In this document: positions 43,185 through 55,773 of the stretch, piece after piece
Numbering within the stretch: the first letter of the stretch is position 1
Layout: the number at the start of each line of letters is the position of its first letter
The notes under the pieces: generated by a model
The model's database searches: none
Seen by the model: the letters and a program-made list of their open reading frames with translations, nothing else
What the model was told of the DNA's origin: nothing
Assembly: GCA_022494885.1 (NCBI GenBank)
Contig: JAGVSM010004547.1
Location: 124,001 to 188,000, forward strand
Length of the DNA: 64,000 bases
Direction: 5' to 3'
From: Micrasema longulum
Taxonomy: Eukaryota > Arthropoda > Insecta > Trichoptera > Brachycentridae
Program-made: the position numbers and the translations under genes

Positions 43185-43400
43185 GGCTGCGACAAGCATT
43201 ATCGACTAGAAGAATCTACGGTGCGAATGTTGATAGATGTAGAAAACGAGGAAGACCAATAGAGACTTGGCACGACCAAATCCAACAAATACTTGAAGAT
43301 GGACACGTCAAGGGTAGAAATAATCGGCCTGAGCGCATGAAAAGGGGGAAGAATGTAGAAGAAGCGAGGTCCGAATGTGATATGGCGTGTGCTCTCTATC
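43185..43400 (+). pseudogene. RTE-like LINE C-terminal tail
   Basis: The plus-strand frame reads RCRKRGRPIETWHDQIQQIL then EDGHVKGRNNRPERMKRGKN and EEARSECDMACALYLP. The (R/K)RGRPxxxWxDxI motif is common in C-terminal tails of RTE-like LINEs. No RT remains. It abuts the oppositely oriented L-NVRD tail. Confidence 0.6.
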
Positions 43401-43789
43401 TACCCCTACGGGGAAACGGCGTGATGCTTATCATTTCAGTATTACCGGTTTCGCGGTTTAGCGGGTTTTATTATTTTTACGTTTATTCTGCTCATGTATC
43501 TTATTATTTCTATTCTATTTAAAAATTAAAATTTTTAATTAAAAAAATGTGGTTCATGAATAAAAATAAAAAATAAATTTATTTCAATACTTAAAACTTC
43601 GTAATAACTTCGAGTAATTTAAGTATCGACGCAGAAAAAGTTGAGCCGTTACAAAGTATTTTACGATATTTAATAAAAAATAAATCATAAAGCTCGTAAA
43701 ATGATAATGTCCCTTGATTGATAACAACTGTGTATCAGAGGTCGCAAGTTTAGGGGCCTGAGTAAGTTAGCCTGCAGACCGCAACGTAA

Positions 43790-43880
43790 TCGGTAAAGGG
43801 CGGTTCTACACGCCGGCCGATACGCTTGCCAGAACGTTGGCAAATACGTATTGGCAAACGTGTAGAGGAGGGTATCTGTC
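43790..43880. repeat. GC-rich palindromic repeat piece
   Basis: TCTACACG ... CGTGTAGA are 8-bp perfect arms around a tandem of CGTTGGCAA/CGTATTGGCAA units. Related GC-rich blocks are at about 44230-44345 and 44640-44860. Confidence 0.6.
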
Positions 43881-43924
43881 AACCCACGTGATGAAGGTTT
43901 TAGTTCTTTTACTTAACAAAATTT

Positions 43925-44215
43925 AAAAGATGGAAGAGTTGAAGAAATGTAGATGTTTAAACATAGACAAAATAGGGATTTTTTTTTTTTTATTTTTATT
44001 TTCTTTTATTTAGGAAACATACAGTACAGTTACATAGTTTTATATTTTACACAGTTAGACTTAACTCTAATGGACCAGTGAAGTTTCCATCCATAACAAT
44101 ACATAGTGTGTAAAGTGGCCACTTAAACCAGCCAATGGCAGGTCAAAAGCCCTGTAAATGCCTAAACATCCATTTTTCCTTGTCAAAAATGATTTCCCAC
44201 TCCGTTGCTACAAAT
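43925..44215 (-). repeat. Repeat family R8, copy 5, with a roughly 100-bp insert
   Basis: On the minus strand: TTGTAGCAACGGAGTGGGAA, GCATTTACAGGGCTTTTGAC, CTGCCATTGGCTGGTTTAAG, GTGGCCACTTTACACAC, then after about 100 bp of insert TTTGTCTATGTTTAAACATC and CATTTCTTCAACTCTTCCAT. The insert starts with a T-rich run at about 43980. Confidence 0.75.
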
Positions 44216-44229
44216 TTAGGGGGTATTTG

Positions 44230-44860
44230 TAGCTGCTAAAGCTGGTTCACGCGCTGGCACACGCGCCGGCTGCCTGTTGTCGGTTTTTCAACACAGATCA
44301 AAGAGCGCTGGCGGAACGGTGGTGAACGTGTCCATACGTTGGTCCTGGGCCAAGATTACAAACGCTATTTTTATCGGTACATATCGAGACGATATGAAGT
44401 GAAATCGATATTTATGTAAGATAATACGTATTTTTGTTTGACAATTAAATATAAAGTTTTTTCGTCGGCATGTACTCGTATTCTATTTGTTATACAGAAA
44501 ACTTGATTTTACTATTGTATATAAAGTTGAAGAAAAATGTTGACTTACCATTGTAACGAGGACCCAGCTTTTTAGCTGTTACTACAATACGAACTACCGT
44601 AGAGGGAGCACTTGATTTTTAGTGCATTTGACATCCGCACATTGGCTCGCACGGACATACTGATGCAGAACGACTCGCTAACGTGCGTCAAGTTTAGCGA
44701 TTTCATTGCCAATACGTGCGCCAGCATATTGGCCAACGTATTGGCTTGCGTGATGAGCCGCCTCAATCGGTAAAGAAATATCGGAGGGCGAATTGGCGGA
44801 AAGGAGGAGCCCGCCTGAAAGATTTTTAATATCGCTAAATCGGACCGCGTCGGAAAACTT
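44230..44860. repeat. Cluster of GC-rich repeat modules
   Basis: TTCACGCGCTGGCACACGCG then CCGGCTGCC (44240), a GGGCCAAGATTACAAACGCT module (44347; also 50986 and 63505), and a block with ATACGTGCGCCAGCATATTG at 44713. Likely fragments of one or more DNA transposons; no ORF with a domain. Confidence 0.45.
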
Positions 44861-44984
44861 TATCACTTAGCCGTTATTGGTATTTGCCGTACATTTATTT
44901 TTGTTACAATCTTTTGAGGTTACACAAATGTTTGCAGAAAAAATACTGGATTTTGCCGCTTAGGGAGTTACTTAGATTAACGAG

Positions 44985-45115
44985 TTACAACAGAGATAGA
45001 GACCATTTTAGAGAAGGAATATAAAAGTCTAGGGCATTTACAAAGTTTATAAGCTGCTAAAATTAACAAGTGTGAGAATCAAAGAAATATAGATGGTAAA
45101 ATATAGGCAAAATGA
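44985..45115 (+). repeat. Repeat family R8, copy 6 (degenerate)
   Basis: TTACAACAGAGATAGAGACC, AGTCTAGGGCATTTACAAAG and TATAGGCAAAATGATGAAAG keep the R8 order at lower identity. Confidence 0.6.
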
Positions 45116-45494
45116 TGAAAGTTTTATTTAAAATTAAAATAAAAAAAATATTCATAAATTAGCCACTGATATAATTGTAGACGAAGACCTAAAACTTGAA
45201 AAAAAATGTAGTTAACATGGATACATTACGAGAATATCAGGAAAATGTCAAATACAACCTTCTAAAACGAGACAAGGACAGTCTAATAAACCATGGACTG
45301 AAATTATACAACTACCAGAAACTACCAGTTATAAACTACCAGAAAAAACTAAGCAAAAGACTCAGACAACCTTAACAAAAGATGTTAAAAATATTATCAT
45401 TAACAGTAGAATGTGAATTTCAAAAGTGAAAATATTTTATTAAATGTCTGTAACCCGTAAGGGTTTATCAATTAATTATTTTTTTAAATGTAAT

Positions 45495-45612
45495 TTACAC
45501 AGTGTGTAGGTTGGCAACCTTAAGCAGGCAACGACAGGTCATAAGTCCAGTAAATGGCTAGACTCCCATACATCCTTCTCTAAAAGGTTCACCATTTATG
45601 TTGTAATTTGAT
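45495..45612 (-). repeat. Repeat family R8, copy 7
   Basis: On the minus strand: GGATGTATGGGAGTCTAGCC, ATTTACTGGACTTATGACCT, GTCGTTGCCTGCTTAAGGTT and CTACACACTGTG. Confidence 0.7.
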
Positions 45613-45619
45613 CATATAA

Positions 45620-46605
45620 TTTTATCGGTGATAGCAGCACACAGCACAAGTTGAAGTATAAATTTCATCTTGCAATATGTGCATTGAATGCCGTGTCCGG
45701 GCGGATCAAAAATGCAGTTCTGTGTGTGAAATCACAAATCTTTACATTTATTACGTTTTAACTATTATTACCCTTAACTTTGTTCTACTTTATCTTTTAA
45801 CTATGTTGTACAAATTGGCTACGGCTGAAAAAATGCTTTCCTTTGAAAAGAGAGCTTGAGAAAATTTTTACACGAAACCAAAAAAGTTAACTTTAATTCT
45901 TGCCTTTTCTGAAAAAGGGAAGAAATGAGTTTTAGGGAAAAAAATAAGATAAAACGACTCATGTTACCTATTTTGATGAAAACGCAACAATCATCTAAAC
46001 TTTTTAAAGTTAACTTTTTGCAGCGCAACTTTACTGGCCTCTTACCACGGAGCCCGCCTTTTGTACTGGGTTAATTGGATTGAAATGAGCAGTAATTTGT
46101 ATTCGATGCTTAATTTTATTCATTCAGGTCAGTTATTTTGCCATTTTAATTTAAATCCGTTAGCCTTTAGGGTTTTTTTTTATTTATTCCAAAATTTTGT
46201 TCTTCCGTCCCTTCCGTCTGAACTTGAATAATATGACACATCTATTGTCAGAAAAGTTCCCGCAAATGTCTGATAATCTTTCAAATAAATCACAGTGTCC
46301 AAAATTTTACTCATTTCTAAAACACCAACGCGTCCAGTATTTAACATAAACAAATCTACTGTCAAAACATGTAAAAGTAATATAATTTAAGCGATAGGAC
46401 TTATTCAAATTATGCCCAGGGACACCACCCTACCCTTTTTCTCATGTATTTGTATTGCGTAGGATTCGAATCATTTACCTTTGTACAGTAAAATGGCATC
46501 CAAATAATAACTACTTTAATAGTACCTAAAGATTTACACCTTACACTTTTTTAACATCTATAGTTTTTCATAAAAAAAAAAAAATCATTTCTCATTTTTA
46601 CGACT
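45620..46605. other. No recognised gene
   Basis: AT-rich. Frames at 45677-45859 (plus) and 45819-46028 (minus) have no recognised domain. Confidence 0.5.
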
Positions 46606-46609
46606 TTTT

Positions 46610-46890
46610 CAATATTTTTTTTTATAGAGGAGTCGCTTAATTATTTACCTTGCTTATAATATACAAAGTTTATATTTCAAAAGTGGATTTTTCTGCAACT
46701 AAATTTCTTTAAATTTATCTAAACTGTTGGGATCAGGAGGGATATACGAATGTGGGCCAATCATGAACTTCTCAGCATTTGCTCATATGGAGAGGAAACC
46801 ACTTAAAACTCTTCAGAAGAACCCGGCCTGTTGGCGGTAGTCAACAACCCGGCCCTGACTGCGTAATATATGAGTGTGAATGCACTACAA
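46610..46890 (+). repeat. Dispersed repeat, second copy, followed by a GC-rich module
   Basis: TTACCTTGCTTATAATATAC ... GGATCAGGAGGGATATAC matches 19520-19690. Then GGCGGTAGTCAACAACCCGG recalls the island at 5120-5320. Confidence 0.65.
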
Positions 46891-46899
46891 TTGATATGA

Positions 46900-48885
46900 A
46901 TCATAAACGTATACACCATCTTTTTAATTTGATTTCGGCTAAATCTTTCGTTTATAAGCCTCGATAACCTAATAATTATTGTAAAAAAAATACGTTTGAC
47001 TATTTGCCGGTAAAAATAACAATTTTATTAAATCAATAATCAGAAGATTTACAGGTTGACGTGATCCTTCATTTTCTTATTTTTCTTCTGATAGATTTAT
47101 TGAAATATTAGGTAAGCATCCTTTAATTAAGTCTACTTTGATTAATTCATATAATAAATTATGGTTTCTAAATCTTTTAAAACGCTTTTTTTCAGTAGGC
47201 ATTGAAATACATTACGTAATTACTGTTTTTTTTTATTTCACATTAATCGCATAGTTTAAGCACTCGGCAAGCAAGATATAAGTTTTGCCTGTTTATGATG
47301 AGATAATCATATGAAACCCCATGAATAATGGCACGATTATATTGTGAGTGGAAGCTAACGCGAATGTAACTTCTAGATAAACAAAACAACTTTATTTATT
47401 AAATCTTAAGGCCGCTTTTGAACTTTGTTCTCAACAATAAGTTGCCTCTCCATCCATCATTTTCAACTCCGAAACCTTCAAACATCCCGACAGAAAACAA
47501 CAGGGCATTTTCTTTTGCTACGTATAATATACGTAACATAATCTTAAGTAAACTCTATTGTTGGCATTCAATAAAACTTTTAAGATATTCCCCAATCTCC
47601 ATTCAAACAATTAAACTACAAAAACACATTTCAATTTTAACCGATCAAAATATATAAACAAAATAAATATTTTCCTTAGATTTGGTACTTTCGTGGTTTT
47701 CTTTTTTTTTATTAATATTTATATAGTAAGGCTGCTGAATAATATGTTCTTAATTTTAAACTTAATTCAACAAAATTATTTTTTACAGTTTATACCCACC
47801 GAATACGTAAAACAATTTTGTGGTAAGTACCTACCTTTTATGTTGCAACAATCCAAATTTGAAATTAAGTACAATTCAAACCAGTTGCAATCCGATTATT
47901 TTACTAGTGTAAATATAAGATACTCGTACATCTTTTGTTTTTTCAAACAGATTTTTCTGTTTATCAAATTAAATTGGGCAAGTGGGCAGGTCTTTTGTTG
48001 TTTTAATATAATAAAATGAAAACATTATGCTTTTTTTTTTATTGTATGATAAATTCGGAAGAAAATAATTTTCTTTTCATTTCAAAATCAATTTTTTTTT
48101 TTTTTATTTATTTGGAAGTTCAACAAGAATACATAAAATACATACATTTTTTAAGTAAGCATTACTAACGTTCTTTATTTTTATTCTCAAATATAGAACT
48201 CCACCATCTTTCATAAATTATATAATATAAGTGTGTAAAATCAATTTAAGTAATAATAAAGATTAAGTTTAGTGAAAAGGTAGTATTCGTTTGAAAATGC
48301 CCCGAAAGGGCAAAACAATTTTTTTTTTTAACAAAATAAATAAAATTAGTAGACTGAAATTAGTGTTCGTTTTAAATATTGAGATATGAATAAAAATGAG
48401 CTTTTAAAGATAAATGTTTTGCATCCACCTTTACTGGAATCAAACCCGAAATCTAATGCATAGTATCTTAGCGCGGACAAGACAGACAAAATTGTTAAAA
48501 ATCTAAAATGTTTTATTTGACACTGAAGAATTCGAAATATCGCTGTAATGTAGTTAAATAAAACTAGAATCCATTTTTCGTGAAAAGCAATTTCGTGAAG
48601 AAATCTCGGATGATTAATTCCGGGATGGGAATAGATTCTACATACATTCTAGACTGTTCTAGACTTACCTAAATCGCTTACCATTTCACATTTCACTCGC
48701 TATCACTGCCAGGGGGGAATATCTTCATTTTACCTGAATTATTGGCGGCGTCTTCATCTCTAGAACTATCTCGTCACGCACGGCTACCCGGCTGCTGCTT
48801 CATTGCTCCATTCCTCGGTTGTTTCCAAACCTACACTTGAATAGACCAATATCTCAATCGAGATGAGGAATAATATTAATAGTAA
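46900..48885. other. AT-rich interval without recognised gene
   Basis: Frames of 79 and 108 codons (47418-47657, 47693-48019) are Phe/Ile/Asn-rich without domains. A degenerate antisense tRNA-like head (TGGAATCAAACCCGAAATCT) lies at about 48430. A GC-richer, non-repeated block lies at about 48690-48850. Confidence 0.45.
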
Positions 48886-48889
48886 TCAA

Positions 48890-49025
48890 AATTTATTGCA
48901 ACCGACAGGGAAATATTTTTGAGAAGGGATGTAGAAGTCTAGGCATTTACGGGGCTTATGGATTGTCATTGACTGGTTTAAGAGGCCGCTTTACACACTG
49001 TGTAACATTCCATATTCTGGCTGGT
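48890..49025 (+). repeat. Repeat family R8, copy 8
   Basis: TTGCAACCGACAGGGAAATA, AGTCTAGGCATTTACGGGGC, TTATGGATTGTCATTGACTG and CGCTTTACACACTGTGTAAC. Confidence 0.8.
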
Positions 49026-49034
49026 TTTCAAATG

Positions 49035-52000
49035 TATTTTTTAAAATATTTATTTAACTTTTTGTACATAATGTTAATTGTACATTGGCGGGCTTTTTGG
49101 CACATGGCAATTTCTTTCAACCAACCATTAAAATAAAGGTTTTATTTTTATAATTCAAGTTACAAAAAACTTAAGATATACTATATAAAAATAGAAATAA
49201 CCGTTTTTGCAAATAAATTATCTTAAATCAATAGTATTACTCAATGGGGAAAAAGAAGGGAAAAAGAGGAAAGGACGAGAGATTAACTTTTGTGTGGCTG
49301 TGATGTTACACTAGTCGACATGAGACACTAGACTTTATATATCTCTCTTATTTTTTTAAATGATGAATTCATATTTTTTGTAATCTTCAATTTGACATTT
49401 TCACACCCGATTTGGATAACTGTGCTATATGTTGATACAAAAAATATTTATCCTTGCTATGCGAAGAATAAATGTCCGCTAATTCTGCAACACATCTCTA
49501 CAGATACCTTATACAAGAGAGAGCGCGAAGATAGAAATCATAACAAGGATGACAGAGACGCTGCGGCGGGTGTTGTCTAAAACAGATGAAGTCTTCGGTC
49601 GGTTGATGACAGCGATGGGCACGCGCGCGCGTTACATGAGCGGCGTATTTGTGATTTTTAATTTATTTTGCTACAACAGGGCTAAATCATATGTTTATTC
49701 GCATAAATTATGGAAAAGGAATTATTTAACAGTATATCTCCGTGTTTTTTTTTTCAAATGTCTGAACTTTAGAATATTCCGTCTTTTACTTGTGGTAACA
49801 CGATGTTACATCACCACGCGCAAAGGGATTATTTACCACCGTCTTTTAAGAGTTAAGGAAGAGAAAGGAGATGTTTCTTTAGGTGATTTAAACAGAGATA
49901 CTGTAGTAACATCATTGATGGTGGATGGGAGATGATTCCACAATCGAGCCGCCGCTGCCGTTTAAAACACTAACATTTCCTCAGCTCTTGACTTTTGTGA
50001 AGGAAAACAGCGGAGTTTATTGATGTGAATGAGATTAATCTGGCTGAATTATTTCACCTACTAGGCAACGCATGAAAATACTTTAAAAATGTTATGCTTT
50101 TTATTTTTATACCAATTATCAACAAATTAAGCGGATATTCTCGTGAGCGTTTTAGAATAACGATTTCAGTAAATTGGCTATGCGCATCACTACGTTGTGT
50201 ATTTTCTGTGAAACTTTTCTTATTAAATTTTAGTTTACAAACTTTTGAGTCTTTATTTCGAATCCGAGATTTCTCAGAACCCACAATTAGGTTTAATCAT
50301 GAAATTTATCATTGTTCTCGAGAAACTGAATTCCATCGTGTTTATTGTATTATTTCCTTGAAAATCATTATTCAGTGACTTATTTATTAATTTCACAATT
50401 TAATTTATTGCCTTTGTTCCGGTATAAGTTAATCGAATCCCTAAAAGGGGATCGATACAAAACAGAGATAATTTATAGTTATTTTTTTGAAAACACTTGG
50501 ATGATAATTATGATATTATATATCGCCATGTTAAACTGCAAAAGTATGGTTTATTCCTATTATTAAAATAAAGTCGATCACGTGCAATATGCGTAAATAA
50601 CATACTTCTAGAACCATCCATCATTATTAACCTATGACGAAAATACAAATATCGCCATCACCTTTGGACTTTCTTCCTTGTGTCTGTATTTAACTTGCCA
50701 TTGAAAATATTTTTTTTCATTTTTCATCATTTTGTTTCCATCCATTAGCGTTCATTTTCTTCTCGGTAAGCTTGACAGAAGATTGATCATATCGCAAACT
50801 AATTCGGTTTCAGTCACTTTCAAAAGCCAATATCTACTGGCGTATTAGTTCAGTACGTTATTGTCCTGGCAATAAATTAACACACAGTTTATTTATTTTA
50901 ACACGCAATAATTGTGGCTAAGTAATTGAGCATAACGTTAAAATGAGTTATTGAACAAACTGCACACTCAATACTACAAAGCCAGGGCCGCAATTACAAA
51001 CGCTATCTTCATCTCAACTTTCCTACTATCTCTAACTAAATATGCTCTACCGACCTGGATGTATGTGTTTTTATTACGTCATGATCAAATTCAACCAAAA
51101 GGTAAGTGCGAAAACTTTACTCCGTGTTCAATGTTTAATTAAAATCATAGTATTTCTCTTTCCTATTAAAAATAGGCTTCTTTGTGATAAAAAGCAGCCA
51201 CTGTGAAACGATTTAAAATTTAAATAAATGACAATTAAAGCAAAACGTCCTCATTTTTAAACGACTTGTAAGTTTAACATTTCGTCCGTTTGTATCTACC
51301 GAGGTATAATAAAGCCGGCTTTACCAATATGTAAATAGATGCTTTTAAAGAGATAGGAACAAATATTATAATGATTATATTATATTTATTTTTCATAGTG
51401 GCAATCTTTTTATCAAATTTTAAAGGTAAAAAAAGAACGGCTAGATGCCGCTATATGTAATGTCATCATATAGCCACAACGTCTCTCCATCTAGACGTTT
51501 AATTTCAAAACTGACAGTTACGTCAGAATTTATTTAGCCTTCAAAATTTACTTATTTCTATTTCGTATTTTAAATAGACTTTTATGAAAAAAAGTGGCCA
51601 CCTCAGAACGACAAAAAATTAAAATAAATCGGAATTTAAGCAAAAATTGTTCGGTGTAACAACATTTTTGTCACTTTTAATGCGTAGAACCCTCGGTACA
51701 TGCGTGATCATTCGGAAGAATAATTTATCTTCAACTATGACGTCATAATGAAGGTATGTCACTTTAGTGTGTAGGTATATGTACCGTGGCGTACACGTCC
51801 CTTGGTACATATCGATGTACCTACCCAAATTTAAAGGTAGAAAATCGGTAGTGTATCTTCGTAATCGCTAGGGAGAATTTATCTTCAACTATACCGTCAT
51901 GGTGAAGGCATAACGTCCTTAACTGCCCATTGTAATCGCGGCCCATAGGGGTTTAAATCAATGATCCGTGTGGCCAACATTGGTTGATTTTAATGATTAC

Positions 52001-52190
52001 ATAAAAACATTCCAAAACGTGTTATTAAAAGTTAATTATACGAAATGCAAATCCTTTCTCGAATAAAATAATACTGAACAAAACTTGGGGCACAATCGTA
52101 TAGCATTAGGTGAATCGTAGGCATATGAAATCCGGCTCGAGGGACTATAATATTATTGTAAAGTAAATATTAAACAAACATTATTTCTCC
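49035..52190. other. Long interval without recognised gene
   Basis: Starts with a sequence like an antisense LINE 3' end (TTGGCGGGCTTTTTGGCACA). A 128-codon frame at 49549-49935 has a GC-richer start but no domain. At about 49975-50005 an R8 end fragment (CATTTCCTCAGCTCTTGACT) is visible. A GGGCCGCAATTACAAACGCT module is at 50986. Confidence 0.45.
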
Positions 52191-52194
52191 AAAT

Positions 52195-53400
52195 TTTAGA
52201 GAGAACACTGTTTTTGATACGCGACTGCGTAAAAGACAGCAGTAGCTACAAAACACAAGGCAAGTAAGCGGAAATTAGTTCTGATTGTCGAGCAAATTAA
52301 ATTAAGCATTTTAAGACCGGAAATGTGTTTCTCTGCTCGCCAAAGCCACGAAACGCCAGAAACAGTCGCAGAATATCTAATTAACTCTAATGAAGTCGTA
52401 GGAACTGCTTCTGAAACTTTGCAAAGATAAAACAAAGTAGCGTTTCGATTCGCTTCGATTACGAGCATTTCTGATATCTCTGATGCTCAATTATATATCT
52501 ATCTTGAGGAAGAACTCATTTCAGATAACTTACAACAAGTGTCTTCTGAACTCCGGGGAAGTCGGAAACTTGTCAATCTTGACTTATTCATTTTCTTCGT
52601 AAAGTCTAAACGAGTCAAAAAACTCCGAAATTGATTTTCGGCTCCAAAAACTAAACCTTTATAAGAGACGCATTAATCAAACGTCCATTTTTATTGTTTA
52701 TTTGTAATTTAATTTTAAAATCCCATTTTTCTAATCATTATTCAGTTATTATTAAGACTATTCAAAATCATTATTAGGATATTTAAAATCAACATTGAAA
52801 ACTGGAATTTTGTAATTTTTATCATTTTCGTATGTCAAATATTAAGAAATATCAATACACGCTAATATTGTAGAAACTCGTCATACCAATATAAAACAAG
52901 CAAGGAGTTTTACAAACCAACTTGGTTTATATCAATATTGACACTCGCTCGAAATTCGTAGCTCGCACAAGGCTGAATTCAAATCAAATACGGCAAATTT
53001 ATTTGTTCAATTTATAATAAACTCGCGACCAAATGTTCCCGAGTCGCTACCTGTTAATGTTTTTCTATCTCGGAGACTGGCATAAAGAACATTCTCAAAC
53101 TTGAAAACTCGATAAAGAAGAAAATTGATACTTGTGTACTGAAGGCTTGATAAGTTTAATCAACATTTTCTCTACGGTTTGAAGGCCCTTTCTGGTTTAT
53201 TCTTTTATAAGTAAGCGGAGAGTTAATTATTTCCGAAGCGAATTATTTTTCGAGATTATAGACGAATGCGGGAGCTGCCTGCGGAACGTTTATATATATA
53301 TTTATGTTTCTGGAAAATTATTCCATAAAGCATCCCGCAACTTTACTTTACTTTAGAGTATAGGAAGACTAGAGCTTAGGAATGAATTACATGCGTAAAA
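52195..53400. other. Low-repeat block, possible conserved non-coding DNA
   Basis: Balanced composition, few homopolymers and no match to repeat families in the window (for example AGTCGTAGGAACTGCTTCTG, GTATAGGAAGACTAGAGCTT). A 90-codon minus-strand frame (52196-52468) shows no domain; it has no supporting splice sites I trust. Confidence 0.4.
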
Positions 53401-53404
53401 TACG

Positions 53405-54845
53405 ACATGTAATATAAAGTACATTTACATTTATAATAATCAGATACATTTTGTTAGGCTGGACCAACAGCTTTCTTTCTTAATTTTATCGAACACAACT
53501 TATGGAAAATAAAACACAATGTATGTTCTTATTATTTACATTTTATTAGTTCATTCCAAGTTCGGTTACAACGTTAGAAACAATTATAACAATATTCACC
53601 CTCCAACCAAAACATATTACATATCTACAAGAATTAAAAAATAGATGTATATTTTTATAAAACTTCAATAATATCAATATATCCATAAATGAGATAAAAG
53701 GGAAGACAAGAAACTGAAATCTATAAAAATTAAATTTTACTAAAATTTTATAAAATGGAATGTTTTTATTTCCGTAGAAATCTTTTAGCCCAAAAATCTT
53801 TTTAAAAAAGGACTGTTAAGGAAAAATCATTTTCTATTTTTAAAAAAAAATCTAAATGGTATAAACAAAATAATAGATAACTACTTTTGAAATGTAATTT
53901 TTCATAAATTTAGGTATGTATAAAAATGTTCCTGTTGACATAATATTCTATTATACAAAATGGATGAGATATGTTCGGGCATTGTATGGAAAGTAGAAAA
54001 TGTTTGATTATTCCCACGATTATTATTACTATAGAAAAGATATGTGAAGGCATCGCCTTAGTCTACATCACCAATAGGATCTAATGAAATTCTGTTAATT
54101 TATCATATAACATACATAATTAGGTTTTCATTATTGTCCAATATTCCAATGAATAAGTACATCGAAAAATTATATTCGTTACATGCATAGAAAATGGCTT
54201 AGACTATAAGAATGATCAAATTGTGAAACGATAGAAATGTCAAAAATTTAAACATTTTAATGACAACAGCGAAGGAGGCGAGGCGAAAACATGTTCAAAA
54301 ATGTCAGACGCAAAAAGTTACAAAACCTATTGCAAAACATTTATTTGGCATCTTCAGGACTTAACTGAGAAAGGTATTAGATAATAGAAACATGTTGCGA
54401 CATATTTACATGAGATTTTATATACAGGCGCATTGAATGCGCACATTCCTTTAAATTAGACTATTATTTGTGATAAATTGCATTAGAAAAACTAGAGAGG
54501 GAGAAACCACAATATTAGCTATTATGTTTAAAGAGATTCACTCACATATGATTAGTTAGTGTTTAAGGATAACATCATAAGTCCGTTCGAATGTTTTTCG
54601 TTACAATATTAATATCGTGTAAATCACATTGTTTTCATTACTTCACTAGTAAACTGGAGATTCTTTGTTTTCACGGTGCCATTTCTTCAGAGTTCTGCAA
54701 ACCATCAAGTGACTAAAAAAATAATATAAACATTTTAAACAAATGCAAAGAGAAATGGTTATGGTGGGTTATCATAATTGAAATCAAAATAACTTTTATC
54801 AGTAGTTGATCTACTGATGTAAGTTATTTCATATTCAAAACATAT
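53405..54845. other. No recognised gene
   Basis: AT-rich throughout with no repeat copy or frame of interest. Confidence 0.5.
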
Positions 54846-54849
54846 CAGT

Positions 54850-55105
54850 TAATTAGATTTATGTTATTTATTGCCGATTCTTGATGGAATTCCATTGAAA
54901 GTATACAATAATAACTTGTATTTGAATATAAGTTATAAATTAAAAATACACGGTACACCTCCACTTATTTATTTAATCTTCTGAATTCAGTCTGAAGTTG
55001 CCTACTAGAGGGTGAAAGCGCTTATTTGTCGTCAAATAAATGCGTTGAAGTGTACCGTGTATTTTTAATTTATAACTTATATTCAAATATAAGTTATTAT
55101 ATAAT
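54850..55105 (-). mobile_element. Foldback MITE family M4, copy 3, nearly palindromic
   Basis: The arms 54908-54961 and 55047-55100 are reverse complements with very few mismatches over about 54 bp (ATAATAACTTGTATTTGAAT ... ACACGGTACACCTCC). The centre holds CTGAAGTTGCC and AGAGGGTGAAAGCGCTTATT. The upstream TTGATGGAATTCCATTG is the inverse of the block that follows copies 1 and 2. No ORF. Confidence 0.9.
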
Positions 55106-55254
55106 ATCAGTTAATATTTAAAAACAACATTTATTTCACAATTCGATATTTCTATGGGTTTTGCTTTACTGAATACTAGAATATGTTGATTCAATTTGGC
55201 CTATATTTTCAACATCTACAATCATTTACATATATGAAATTAGTGATTTATTTA

Positions 55255-55435
55255 TTAGTTTATTTTTGCACCACAACAGGCCAGGAGGTCCGATTACAGT
55301 GGTGAATTACATCCCAGAACACCCAGGCATGAGAAAAATCACATTTTAATTTTTGTGCTGTCACCGGGAATCGAACCCGGAACCTTTCGTATGTGAGTCA
55401 AGCTTCTAGACCACTACACCACGGAGGCCGCCTAT
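55255..55435 (-). mobile_element. tRNA-derived SINE, about 180 bp
   Basis: On the minus strand: GGCCTCCGTGGTGTAGTGGT (A-box), CGGGTTCGATTCCCGGTGAC (B-box), then CATGCCTGGGTGTTCTGGGA and a tail GTGCAAAAATAAAC. The best-preserved SINE head in the window. The anticodon arm is not tRNA-like. Confidence 0.85.
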
Positions 55436-55773
55436 GATGAGATGAATAAATTAACTTTATACTTTATCCACTGAATTTCTGCCAATTTATTTGGACATGA
55501 AATTTGACATGATACATTTCAATTAACTTTTACAAAGAAGTTGAATTAATTTAAATATTCTGGATTTAAAATTTTTTAAAAGGTTAAAAAATGTGAAGTT
55601 AACATTTTTTCATTAACAAATATAATATCCTAAGTAGTAAGTAGTAAATATTCACCCTTTTTCATTACAGCAAATGTTTGAAAACAATTCTGAATGAGAT
55701 TTTAAAATATTTATTAGGGATAAGAGGGAAAGAGACGTATAATTAAAAGACGCGTTGCCTTACTAGCCGTATC

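Noticed and set aside
47693..48019. 108-codon plus-strand frame
   Set aside because: Phe/Ile/Asn-rich translation of AT-rich DNA without motifs.
49549..49935. 128-codon plus-strand frame
   Set aside because: The start is GC-richer but the rest is hydrophobic low-information sequence; no domain recognised.
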